From: an uncultured Lachnospiraceae bacterium
Lineage (GTDB): Bacteria > Bacillota > Clostridia > Lachnospirales > Lachnospiraceae
Reading direction: 5' to 3'
DNA length: 64,000 bases
NCBI GenBank assembly: GCA_900316075.1
Contig: ONBT01000010.1
Coordinates: 40,877-104,876 of the forward strand
Position 1 is the first letter of the stretch; each line of letters starts with the position of its first letter. The notes under the pieces are model-generated. The model ran no database searches, was not told the DNA's origin, and worked only from the letters and a program-made list of their open reading frames with translations. Made by a program: the position numbers and the translations under genes. Shown here piece by piece: positions 36,801-44,997 of the stretch.

Positions 36801-37341
36801 CACAGGCGGACAGTCTTCCAAGGCTACTCCTATCGGCGCAGTTGCCCAGTTCGCTGCAGGCGGCAAGGCCGTTAAGCAGAAGGACCTCGCAGCTATGGCT
36901 ATGTCCTACGGCTATGTATACGTAGCACAGATCGCTATGGGTGCCAATATGAACCAGACTCTTCAGGCTCTTCGTGAGGCTGAGGCTTACCACGGACCTT
37001 CACTTGTCATCGCTTATGCACCCTGCATCAACCATGGCATCAAGGTCAACGGCGGTATGAAGGGCGTTATGACAGAGGAGAAGAGAGCCGTTGACTGCGG
37101 TTACTTCAACATCTTCCGTTTCAACCCTGCAGCCGAGGGCAAGAAGCTTACCGTAGACTTCACGGCTACCAAGCCCGAGGAGTATCAGGACTTCCTGAAC
37201 GGCGAGGTTCGGTACCTGTCCCTGAAGAAGTCGAACCCTGCACACGCAGAGGAGATGTACGCAGCAAACGCTCAGAACGCAAAGGATCATCTGAATTATC
37301 TGCAGCGTCTTGAGAAGCTGTACGATCCGGCTCAGCAGTGA
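33802..37341 (+). CDS. nifJ: Pyruvate:ferredoxin (flavodoxin) oxidoreductase
   Basis: 1179 residues, the single-chain homodimeric PFOR. It oxidises pyruvate with CoA to acetyl-CoA and CO2, reducing ferredoxin. In order: domain I with TEMQSEGGAAGAVHG, the gamma/delta regions, two [4Fe-4S] motifs (C696/699/702/706 and C750/753/756/760) and a C-terminal TPP domain. The TPP domain has C821/C824 and the GDGWGFDIGYGG and NTEVYSNTGGQ blocks. Start ATG after TAGGAGG. Codons differ from neighbours: GCT/GCA, GGT and CGT are frequent, a sign of very high expression. It is expected to be the main pyruvate-dissimilating enzyme of this anaerobe. Confidence 0.98.
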   Translation: MARKMKTMDGNEAAAYASYAYTEVAAMYPITPSSVMPEHVDEWANQGKKNIFGRTVQITEMQSEGGAAGAVHGSLVAGALTSTYTASQGLLLMIPDLYKVAGERLPGVFNVSARCVATHALNIFGDHSDIYACRQTGAAMLCESSVQEVMDLTPVAYCAAIEGRLPFINFFDGFRTSHEIQKIEVWDDEQEKSLINMDAVRAFKANALNPNHPREMGSAQNPDIFFQTREACNTAYDEIPAIVEKYMDKVNAMIGTDYKLFNYYGAPDAETVIIAMGSVNDTIEETIDYLAAKGEKVGVVKVRLYRPFVPEKLIEALPASVKRIEVLDRTKEPGSLHEPLALDVIAALKGSKFESVPVMCGRYGLGSKDTTPADIVATFHNTTKPEFTLSIHDDVTNLSLDAGEPIVTTPEGTTNCKFWGLGADGTVGANKNSIKIIGDNTDMYAQAYFDYDSKKSGGVTMSHLRFGKKPIKSTYLIHKANFVACHNPSYIRKFNMVQELVDGGSFLLNCPWTVDQLEEEIPGQVKKFMYDHKINFYIMNGSKIGVEVGMGPTRINTILQSAFFSITKIIPEEDAIKFMKDAAQKTYGRKGQDVVEKNWAAIDAGADPKNLIKVEIPESWKDAKDEGLDFPKATKGAKDAIDFVNNIQIKVSAQEGNTLKVSDVLPYQDGSTPSGTAAYEKRGIAVNVPAWDPTSCIQCTFCSLVCPHAAIRPVALTADEAAKAPASLKTTDMKQMDGYKFAIVISALDCTGCGSCTNVCPGNKKGETLKLSAIADNMWEQEGFDYAVSLPTKTDVVEKFKESTIKGSQFKKPLLEFSGACAGCGETPYLKLATQLFGDRMYIANATGCTSIWGNSSPSTPYTKADNGHGVAWDNSLFEDNAEFGFGMVLAQNALRDEIKEKAEHLAEAGNAAAKEYLDTFIDGATNTAATEKLLASIASDNSEDAAFIKENKDFASKKSQWIVGGDGWGFDIGYGGLDHVLASGKDVNVLVVNTEVYSNTGGQSSKATPIGAVAQFAAGGKAVKQKDLAAMAMSYGYVYVAQIAMGANMNQTLQALREAEAYHGPSLVIAYAPCINHGIKVNGGMKGVMTEEKRAVDCGYFNIFRFNPAAEGKKLTVDFTATKPEEYQDFLNGEVRYLSLKKSNPAHAEEMYAANAQNAKDHLNYLQRLEKLYDPAQQ

Positions 37342-37368
37342 TTAAATTAAAAACTGTTTGACGGTTTT

Positions 37369-37401
37369 AACAGCCTGCCCCTTGCGGGGCAGGCTGTTTT
37401 T
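37369..37401 (+). terminator. Terminator of nifJ
   Basis: A 13-bp perfect stem (37369-37381 with 37386-37398) is followed by T-rich bases. A TACAAT (37405-37410) immediately after it could be the -10 of the next gene. Confidence 0.9.
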
Positions 37402-37416
37402 AATTACAATAGAGCT

Positions 37417-38274
37417 ATGTTTGACGGAATCGTGAAAAGCATAGAGCGGTTTTTCGGCATGGATTATCCGTCCATGGCGTATGATACTTCTGTGCTTCGC
37501 AAAGGGGCGGCAGAGAAAGCGCCTGTCCGGGAATCTGGGAAAAAGTCCAAGGAGAAGGAAATGAGCGAAGAAGTGAAAGAGGAAAGTACGGAAAAGTCCG
37601 TGATTGAGCGGGCGGAAGAAGCCATCGGAGAGACGGCCTCCACTGGGGAAGCCGACCTCATGAAAACGGAAGAGGAGTCGGACGATGCCCTCTTCGCCCA
37701 GATCGACGCCTTCAAGGCCAAGGCCAAGGAACTGTCCGGCCTGATTGCAAACAAGCAGGCCAAGGTGGCGGACCTGGAAAATCTGGTCAGCTCCCGGGAG
37801 CAGCAGAATGAGAAACTCAAGGCCGAGCTGGAACTGACCCGGAAGCAGTACAAGGAGCTCGAAGACAAGCTGGACGCCCGCTTCGACGCCATGAAGGAGT
37901 CCCTGACGAATGACCTTTCGAAGACGACCGGCGATATGTTGGAGCAGAACCGGGAAGCTCTCGAACCGGTCAGGGAGACCGTCGGAAATGTCAGCACCGA
38001 GCTTTCCGAAGTGAAGGAAACGACAGCCGCTGTCAACAAGTCCGTCTCCGGCATGAAGGAGCAGATTTTCGACAAGGTCCATACCGAGAGCATCCAATCC
38101 TACAAGAATCTGCAGGAATTCATCAAGGAGAACGACCACAGCGACGAGAACCGCCTGTCCATCCTGACCTCTATCGAGAAACTCAAAGGGGCGGTCACTT
38201 TCGTCGGCGTCATTTCCGTCATCAATATGGGCATGCTGGTCTGCATGCTGCTCCATATTCTGGGTGTATTCTGA
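37417..38274 (+). CDS. Coiled-coil protein with a C-terminal membrane anchor, function unknown
   Basis: 285 residues from ATG 37417, or 237 from ATG 37561, which has the much better ribosome site (AAGGAGAAGGAA); the first ATG has none. The body is almost wholly charged helix with heptad patterning (about residues 85-250). The last ~27 residues are hydrophobic, so the protein would be anchored in the membrane by its tail with the rod in the cytoplasm. No cysteines in the rod, no enzyme motif. It lies between the nifJ terminator and the pyrophosphatase. I do not recognise the family; DUF-type structural or scaffold roles are guesses. Confidence 0.6.
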   Translation: MFDGIVKSIERFFGMDYPSMAYDTSVLRKGAAEKAPVRESGKKSKEKEMSEEVKEESTEKSVIERAEEAIGETASTGEADLMKTEEESDDALFAQIDAFKAKAKELSGLIANKQAKVADLENLVSSREQQNEKLKAELELTRKQYKELEDKLDARFDAMKESLTNDLSKTTGDMLEQNREALEPVRETVGNVSTELSEVKETTAAVNKSVSGMKEQIFDKVHTESIQSYKNLQEFIKENDHSDENRLSILTSIEKLKGAVTFVGVISVINMGMLVCMLLHILGVF

Positions 38275-38343
38275 AGGCGGCGGTCCCGCTGCCTGAAGGG
38301 GAAACTGTACCTTTTCATTATTTTTGTTTCACAAGAATAGCCT

Positions 38344-40020
38344 ATGAGCGAAACGAAAGAAAAAGACCGGGTCTGGGTCATCGGCCACCGGAATCCCGAT
38401 ACGGATTCCGTCTGCGCGGCGATTTCCTATGCCTACCTGAAGAATCAGCTGGATGACAGCACGGAGTATATAGCCAAGAAAGCGGGTCCCCTCAACGGGG
38501 AGACCCGCTATGTTTTACGCCGCTTTTCCTGCCCGGAGCCCGGAACGGTCCTCGATGTGAAGACGCAGATTCGGGACCTTAAGTTCCGCCACACGCCGGG
38601 TATTTCTTCTCATTATTCATTGAAGAAGGCCTGGGCCCTGATGAAGGAGCAGGACGTGGTCACCCTTCCCATCGTGGACACAGACAACCGCCTCGAGGGC
38701 ATTATCGTAAACGGGGACATCGCCTACTCCTATATGGACGTCTACGACAACCGCGTCCTGGGCCGGGCCCGGACCCAGTACAAGAACATCGTGGAGACCC
38801 TGGACGGGAACCTCCTGACCGGCAATATTCACGGCTACTTCGTGACCGGGAAGGTCGTTGTGGCTTCCGGCAACCGGGAGGCCATCCGAAATGAAATCGA
38901 AGCGGACGACCTGGTCATTCTAGGGAATGTCAAAGAGCGGCAGGAGATTGCCCTCGAAAAGAAGCCTTCCTGCATGATTGTGACCGGGGTGAAGACGGTG
39001 TCTCCGGATATAGTGGAAGAGGCAGCCGCCATCGACTGCGTCCTCATTGCCACGGAGTATGACTCCTTCACGGTGGCCCGCCTCATCAACCAGTCCATGC
39101 CTATCAAGTATTTCATGACGAAGAAGGGCCTCGAGACCTTCGAACTCGACGATACGGTGGACGACGTGCGGGAGCGGATGGCGAAAATCCGCCACCGGGA
39201 CTTCCCGGTCCTCGACGGGGACGGCCACTACATGGGCATGTTTTCCCGCCGGAACCTCCTCAATATGGAGCGGAAGAAGCTGATTCTCGTGGACCACAAT
39301 GAGAAGAGTCAGGCCGTGGAGGGCATTGACGAAGCCGACATCCTCGAGATCATCGACCACCACCGGATCGGCTCGCTGGAAACCATCCAGCCTATCTACT
39401 TTCGCAACCAGCCCCTCGGGTGCTCGTCCACCATCATCTATCGCATGTTCCTCGAGAATAATGTAGAGATCCCGGGGCAGATTGCAGGCCTTATGCTTTC
39501 CGCCATCATTTCCGATACCCTCATGTTCCGGTCTCCAACCTGCACGGAATTTGACGTGGAAGCGGGGCATGCCCTCGCTGCCATCGCGGGCGTGGAGATT
39601 GAGGACCTGGCCAATGGCATCTTTGAAGCCGGCTCGGACTTTGCCGGAAAGAGCGACGAGGAGATTTTCTACCAGGATTTCAAGGTCTTCCACGACGGGG
39701 ACATCTCCTTCGGGGTGGCCCAGGTCTCGGCCGTTTCCGCCCAGGAGCTTTCGAAGGTCGGAGACCGCCTGCAGGGGTACCTGAAAAATGTCCTTGCCGA
39801 CCAGAACCTCTCCATGGTCTATATGCTTCTGACCAATATCATTAAGCAGGAGTCCGCTGTCATCTTCGACGGAAGAGAAGCCGGGGAGACTCTGAGCAGG
39901 GCCTTCGGAACCGAATGCCTAAAGGAGGATGAAAGCCGTGCCCTTCTGCCCGGGGTGGTGTCGAGAAAGAAGCAGTTCATCCCGAACCTGATGGAGGCCA
40001 TGGCCAGCCGTAATGAGTGA
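38344..40020 (+). CDS. Manganese-dependent inorganic pyrophosphatase with CBS and DRTGG domains
   Basis: 558 residues. The DHH-type family II pyrophosphatase is split by a regulatory insert. N-terminal metal motif GHRNPDTDS (residues 14-22); a CBS motif (about 75-120), a DRTGG domain (about 125-245) and a second CBS motif (about 250-310) follow. Then DHH resumes with IIDHHRIGS and a DHHA2-like domain. CBS domains bind adenine nucleotides and tune activity in this family. It hydrolyses PPi to drive biosynthesis. It overlaps the next gene by eight bases. Confidence 0.92.
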   Translation: MSETKEKDRVWVIGHRNPDTDSVCAAISYAYLKNQLDDSTEYIAKKAGPLNGETRYVLRRFSCPEPGTVLDVKTQIRDLKFRHTPGISSHYSLKKAWALMKEQDVVTLPIVDTDNRLEGIIVNGDIAYSYMDVYDNRVLGRARTQYKNIVETLDGNLLTGNIHGYFVTGKVVVASGNREAIRNEIEADDLVILGNVKERQEIALEKKPSCMIVTGVKTVSPDIVEEAAAIDCVLIATEYDSFTVARLINQSMPIKYFMTKKGLETFELDDTVDDVRERMAKIRHRDFPVLDGDGHYMGMFSRRNLLNMERKKLILVDHNEKSQAVEGIDEADILEIIDHHRIGSLETIQPIYFRNQPLGCSSTIIYRMFLENNVEIPGQIAGLMLSAIISDTLMFRSPTCTEFDVEAGHALAAIAGVEIEDLANGIFEAGSDFAGKSDEEIFYQDFKVFHDGDISFGVAQVSAVSAQELSKVGDRLQGYLKNVLADQNLSMVYMLLTNIIKQESAVIFDGREAGETLSRAFGTECLKEDESRALLPGVVSRKKQFIPNLMEAMASRNE

Positions 40021-40618
40021 TTTATTCTGCATATACGAAATCAAAGGAACTGAAGATGAAGAGGCGCTTTTTCAGGCCATTTCCCCGGACCGGCAGGCAC
40101 ATGTGCTTGCCGCCTCCGCGGAGACGGTCAGAAGGGAGCGCCTCTTTTCGTCGTATCTTTGTGAGGCCCTTCTGAGAGAGGCCGGGTACGCCGGGGCTTT
40201 ATATTATTCATATACAAAACGGGGAAAGCCCTATATAGAAGGCGGGCTTTATCTTTCCATCAGCCATTCTTTCCCCTTCGTGGCGGCGGCTGTGGCAGGT
40301 GAGCCCGTCGGCATTGACATCGAGTGCCTCGACGAAGTAAAGCGGAAGGGGTGGAAGGCCGTCGCGAGAAGCCGCTTCGGCTCCGTCCGCGGGGAAGAGT
40401 GGGCCCAGAAGGGTGACTTCGTGTCTTTTCTATCCTATTTCACCCGGGCTGAGGCCTTTGCCAAGCGCTCGGACATTCCCCTTGCGGAGCTTTTGACGAA
40501 TGAAAAATGGGAAGAAGAAGCGGCAGCCGTTTCCATCACGAAGAGGGCGGGAGGCTCTATCTATACAGTGGCCGGACCTGCCTTGAGAGAAAGTTCACCC
40601 CCGACTCTGCTGAGTTGA
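40013..40618 (+). CDS. 4'-phosphopantetheinyl transferase (Sfp type)
   Basis: 201 residues. The family's two blocks are present: LSISHS followed by GIDIE with D102 and E104, and FTRAEAFAK with E147 (usually W-[ST]-x-KEA-x2-K). It transfers phosphopantetheine from CoA to a carrier-protein serine. The ATG lies inside the end of the pyrophosphatase gene, so translation is coupled; this fits chemistry, as the pair would share CoA/PPi metabolism only loosely. No polyketide, peptide synthetase or fatty-acid gene is nearby, so its carrier protein is unknown. Confidence 0.8.
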   Translation: MSDLFCIYEIKGTEDEEALFQAISPDRQAHVLAASAETVRRERLFSSYLCEALLREAGYAGALYYSYTKRGKPYIEGGLYLSISHSFPFVAAAVAGEPVGIDIECLDEVKRKGWKAVARSRFGSVRGEEWAQKGDFVSFLSYFTRAEAFAKRSDIPLAELLTNEKWEEEAAAVSITKRAGGSIYTVAGPALRESSPPTLLS

Positions 40619-40635
40619 AACTTGGCTGAGTTTCC

Positions 40636-40663
40636 TTGAAATGGGCCGGGTAAGTGTTATGAT
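40636..40663 (+). promoter_or_regulatory. Sigma-A promoter of ilvN
   Basis: TTGAAA (40636-40641), a 16-base spacer, TATGAT (40658-40663). Leader of ~35 bases without T-box features. Confidence 0.6.
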
Positions 40664-40702
40664 GTCCCTGTTGCTTAAGAAGAAAGGTACGGATTTTTCC
40701 AC

Positions 40703-41209
40703 ATGAGACAGGTCTTTTCCATCCTGGTCGAAAATACATCCGGGGTCACGAGCCATATTTCCGGTCTCTTTTCCCGGCGGGGCTACAATATCGACTCCTT
40801 TTCGGCCAACATCACGTCAGACCCGAAAATCACCCGCATTACGATTACGACCAGCGGGGACGAGCAGATTCTCGAGCAGATTGAAAAGCAGATTGCCAAG
40901 CTCGAAGACGTCATCGATGTCTACGTCCTGCCGCCGGAATCTTCCGTCACCCGGGAGCTCATGCTGGTGAAAATCGCGGCTACGGCGGAGGAGAGGACTG
41001 GCGTCCTTTCCATCACGGAAATCTTCAAGGGCAAGGTCGTGGATGTGACCCACGACACCATGGTCATCGAGGTGACCGGACATACGGAGAAGCTTGAGAG
41101 CTTCCTCGATATGCTTTCCGACTACGACATCCTCGAGCTGGCCCGGACCGGGGTGACCGGCCTCACGCGCGGGGGAGCGGTTTCCACCCCGCCGGCAGAT
41201 CTGGATTGA
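40703..41209 (+). CDS. ilvN: Acetolactate synthase small (regulatory) subunit
   Basis: 168 residues. An N-terminal ACT domain (VFSILVENTSGVTSHISGLFSRRGYNI) that binds valine is followed by a C-terminal ACT-like half. It activates and makes feedback-sensitive the large subunit IlvB. Unusually, no ilvB is beside it: the preceding gene is the phosphopantetheinyl transferase. It has its own promoter and is followed by ilvC. Confidence 0.95.
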   Translation: MRQVFSILVENTSGVTSHISGLFSRRGYNIDSFSANITSDPKITRITITTSGDEQILEQIEKQIAKLEDVIDVYVLPPESSVTRELMLVKIAATAEERTGVLSITEIFKGKVVDVTHDTMVIEVTGHTEKLESFLDMLSDYDILELARTGVTGLTRGGAVSTPPADLD

Positions 41210-41241
41210 TATTCCGTTTTTGCGTCTGGCAGGAGCGGGTA

Positions 41242-41270
41242 TTGATAGACAAAAGAAAAGAGATTACTTA
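41242..41270 (+). promoter_or_regulatory. Possible promoter of ilvC
   Basis: TTGATA (41242-41247), a 17-base spacer, TACTTA (41265-41270). The -10 is weak; ilvC may equally be read from the ilvN promoter. Confidence 0.35.
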
Positions 41271-41279
41271 TTTACTTAG

Positions 41280-42320
<1,041 letters not shown>

Positions 42321-42322
42321 TA

Positions 42323-42492
42323 GTGGATTTACAGGGTCGAAACGTGAGCCGCCGGGCAAATTTATTTGCCCGGCGGCTTGCGTTAACGACCCGCGCCACG
42401 TATCGCGAGCGTGACGCCGGTAGGCGAGAGCGCGAGCAATACGGGGAGCCCTGCGAGAGCTGCGAAGCAGCGAAGCAGGGCGGTAAATCCAC
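42323..42492 (+). other. Stem-closed multibranched element between ilvC and leuC
   Basis: A perfect 10-bp inverted repeat (GTGGATTTAC 42323-42332 with GTAAATCCAC 42483-42492) encloses at least three hairpins. These are 42334-42392 (about 27 bp, loop TTTA), 42393-42417 (GCG/CGC plus CACG/CGTG) and 42449-42480 (CCCTGC/GCAGGG enclosing GCTGC/GCAGC). Its GCGAGAGCG-like composition differs from the neighbouring genes. It ends 23 bases before the leuC ATG. The first hairpin may end ilvC transcripts, but it has no T-run. It could be a leader RNA or a palindromic mobile element. Confidence 0.6.
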
Positions 42493-42515
42493 GAAATATC
42501 GAAAGGAGAAAGCGT

Positions 42516-43775
42516 ATGGGAATGACAATGTCGCAGAAGATTCTGGCGGCCCACGCGGGCCTTCCGGAAGTTAAGGCCGGACAGCTGATCGAGGCAAATC
42601 TCGACCTGGTCCTCGGCAACGACATCACAACCCCCGTCGCCATTGACGTCTGCGAAAAGATGCACGGGAAGGGCGTTTTCGATAAAGAAAAGATTGCCCT
42701 GGTCATGGACCACTTCGTTCCGAACAAGGACATCAAGTCTGCCGAGCACACCAAGCAGGTCCGGGAGTTTGCCGCGGAATACGGGATCGTCAACTACTTC
42801 GATGTCGGTGAGATGGGCATTGAGCACGCCCTCCTTCCCGAGAAAGGCCTGACCGTGGCCGGGGATCTCATCATCGGGGCCGATTCCCATACCTGTACCT
42901 ACGGGGCCCTGGGCGCCTTTTCCACCGGTGTCGGCTCCACCGACATGGCGGCCGGCATGAAGACCGGAAAGGCCTGGTTCAAGGTCCCTTCGGCTATCAA
43001 ATTCAATCTCACCGGTAAGCCGGCTCCCTATATATCCGGCAAGGACGTAATCCTTCACATCATCGGCATGATCGGGGTGGATGGGGCCCTTTATCAGTCC
43101 ATGGAATTTGTCGGTGACGGCATACAGTACCTCTCCATGGACGACCGCTTTACGATAGCCAATATGGCCATTGAGGCCGGCGGCAAGAACGGCATTTTCC
43201 CGGTCGATGAAAAAGCCGAAGCGTACATGAAGGAGCATTCGAAGAAGACGCCGACCGTCTATGAGGCGGACCCGGATGCGGAGTACACGGCGGAGTATAC
43301 GATTGATCTTTCAAAGCTTCGTCCCACCGTTTCCTTCCCCCACCTGCCTTCCAACACAAAGACCGTGGATGAGGCCGGGGAAGTGAAGATCGATCAGGTC
43401 GTCATCGGCTCCTGCACGAACGGACGGATTTCAGACCTTGAAATTGCAGCGAAGATTCTCGAAGGGAAGCACGTGGCAAAGGGCCTCCGCGTCATCGTCA
43501 TTCCTGCGACCCAGGCCGTCTATCTCGAAGCCATGGAGAAGGGGTATCTCAAAACCTTTGTTGAGGCCGGGGCAGTCGTTTCGACACCCACCTGCGGGCC
43601 CTGCCTGGGCGGTTATATGGGCATCCTGGCGGCCGGAGAGCGCTGCGTTTCCACCACGAACCGCAACTTCGTCGGCCGAATGGGAGACGTCACATCAGAG
43701 ATCTACCTCGCAAGCCCGGCGGTAGCCGCTGCGAGCGCCGTCACCGGATACATCACGGATCCCGCCAAGGTCTGA
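42516..43775 (+). CDS. leuC: 3-isopropylmalate dehydratase large subunit
   Basis: 419 residues from ATG 42516 after GAAAGGAG; the open frame continues left into the structured element and is not the gene. Aconitase-type [4Fe-4S] enzyme isomerising 2- to 3-isopropylmalate with LeuD. Cluster cysteines are in GSCTNGR and CGPCLGG, and the GADSHT block is present. The ~420-residue short form is the one typical of Clostridia and archaea. Confidence 0.96.
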   Translation: MGMTMSQKILAAHAGLPEVKAGQLIEANLDLVLGNDITTPVAIDVCEKMHGKGVFDKEKIALVMDHFVPNKDIKSAEHTKQVREFAAEYGIVNYFDVGEMGIEHALLPEKGLTVAGDLIIGADSHTCTYGALGAFSTGVGSTDMAAGMKTGKAWFKVPSAIKFNLTGKPAPYISGKDVILHIIGMIGVDGALYQSMEFVGDGIQYLSMDDRFTIANMAIEAGGKNGIFPVDEKAEAYMKEHSKKTPTVYEADPDAEYTAEYTIDLSKLRPTVSFPHLPSNTKTVDEAGEVKIDQVVIGSCTNGRISDLEIAAKILEGKHVAKGLRVIVIPATQAVYLEAMEKGYLKTFVEAGAVVSTPTCGPCLGGYMGILAAGERCVSTTNRNFVGRMGDVTSEIYLASPAVAAASAVTGYITDPAKV

Positions 43776-43791
43776 AAGGAGGAGAGAGTCA

Positions 43792-44280
43792 ATGGAAAAC
43801 GCAAAAGGAATAGTTTTTCGCTATGAAGACAATGTGGATACCGACGTCATCATTCCGGCCCGCTACCTGAACTCCTCCAAGCCCGAGGAGCTGGCGGAGC
43901 ACTGCATGGAGGATATCGACAAGGACTTCACGAAGAAGGTCAAAAAAGGCGATATCATCGTGGCCGGAAAGAACTTCGGCTGTGGCTCTTCCAGAGAGCA
44001 TGCCCCCATTGCCATCAAGGCTTCCGGCATCTCATGCGTCATCGCAGAGACCTTCGCCCGGATCTTCTACCGGAATTCCATCAATATCGGCCTCCCTATC
44101 ATCGAATGCTCCGATGCCTCGAAGGAGATCAAGGCAGGAGATACCGTATCCGTAGATTTCGCCAGCGGCGTCATCACGGACGAGACGACAGGAAAGACTT
44201 TTCAGGGCCAGTCCTTCCCGCCCTTCATGCAGAACCTTATCGATGCCGGCGGTCTTGTCAACTATATCAATGCCCAGTGA
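43792..44280 (+). CDS. leuD: 3-isopropylmalate dehydratase small subunit
   Basis: 162 residues; swivelling domain of the LeuCD enzyme. The family blocks [24 protein letters not shown] and [14 protein letters not shown] are clear. Ribosome site GGAGGAGAG, 16 bases after leuC, so the two are co-translated. leuA and leuB do not follow: a terminator comes next. Confidence 0.96.
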   Translation: MENAKGIVFRYEDNVDTDVIIPARYLNSSKPEELAEHCMEDIDKDFTKKVKKGDIIVAGKNFGCGSSREHAPIAIKASGISCVIAETFARIFYRNSINIGLPIIECSDASKEIKAGDTVSVDFASGVITDETTGKTFQGQSFPPFMQNLIDAGGLVNYINAQ

Positions 44281-44330
44281 TTTCCATCTCAAGAGTAAAG
44301 CAGCTCGTTTTTTTATGAATTAGGGATTTT

Positions 44331-44358
44331 TCCCCTTCCACTCCGGAAGGGGATTTTT
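44331..44358 (+). terminator. Terminator of leuCD
   Basis: A 9-bp perfect stem (44331-44339 with 44345-44353) is followed by TTTTT. Confidence 0.85.
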
Positions 44359-44375
44359 CTGTTTTCAGATAAATA

Positions 44376-44405
44376 TTGAAACCTTTTCCGCTTTCAGGAT
44401 ATAGT
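44376..44405 (+). promoter_or_regulatory. Promoter of the ECF sigma operon
   Basis: TTGAAA (44376-44381), an 18-base spacer, TATAGT (44400-44405). The -35 also reads TGAAACC, the core of ECF-sigma -35 elements, so partial autoregulation is possible; no clear ECF -10 was found. Confidence 0.5.
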
Positions 44406-44448
44406 CATAGTGTAGGAGATCTCTTCAAAGAAATAATAGGGAAAAGCT

Positions 44449-44997
44449 ATGGAGAAAAGTACAGAGTCGGAAGGCTTTCAAAATTTTCTGGAAGAGCACG
44501 GGGCGGACGTTCTGCGATTCTGCATTATTCTGACGGAAAACCGGGAGCGGGGAAATGATCTCTATCAGGACACGATGCTGACCCTGCTCGAAAAGAAAAA
44601 GAAATTTGAGACGAATGAAAAGCAGAAGGCATACGCCCTGTCTATAACCATCTTTCTCTGGAAGAATGCGAAGAAGAAGTATGCCGTCCACCGGCGCCTG
44701 GCTCCGGAAGAGAGTCTGGAAGGCATGTGGGAAGCAGCCGGAGAGGACATGATTCCCGACAGCAGTCCTTCCCCGGAAGAAGCTCTTTTGAAGGCCCGGG
44801 AGGCAGAAAAGGTCCGGGAGGCGGTTTTGGCCCTTCCTGAAAAATACAGGTACCCGGTGGAATTATATTATTCTGCTGATGCTTCCCTGCAGGAAATCGC
44901 AGAAGTTCTGAAGATTCCGCTTTCAACAGTGAAGACCAGGCTCCGGCGGGCGAAGCTCCTACTGAAAGACGCATTGGAGGGTGAATTCGATGACTGA
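44449..44997 (+). CDS. ECF-type RNA polymerase sigma factor
   Basis: 182 residues: region 2 (about 20-85, with DLYQDTMLTLLEKK), a short linker, and region 4 (about 125-175) with LPEKYRYPVELYY and the helix-turn-helix SLQEIAEVLKIPLSTVKTRLRRAK. No region 1 or 3, hence ECF. It should direct polymerase to its own operon and a small regulon. The stop overlaps the next gene's start by eight bases; that gene looks like its membrane anti-sigma partner. Confidence 0.9.
   Translation: MEKSTESEGFQNFLEEHGADVLRFCIILTENRERGNDLYQDTMLTLLEKKKKFETNEKQKAYALSITIFLWKNAKKKYAVHRRLAPEESLEGMWEAAGEDMIPDSSPSPEEALLKAREAEKVREAVLALPEKYRYPVELYYSADASLQEIAEVLKIPLSTVKTRLRRAKLLLKDALEGEFDD

Noticed and set aside
42390..42480. 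tRNA-like or rRNA-like stretch between ilvC and leuC
   Set aside because: Arms do not have tRNA dimensions, there is no T-loop TTCRA and no CCA-adjacent acceptor stem.
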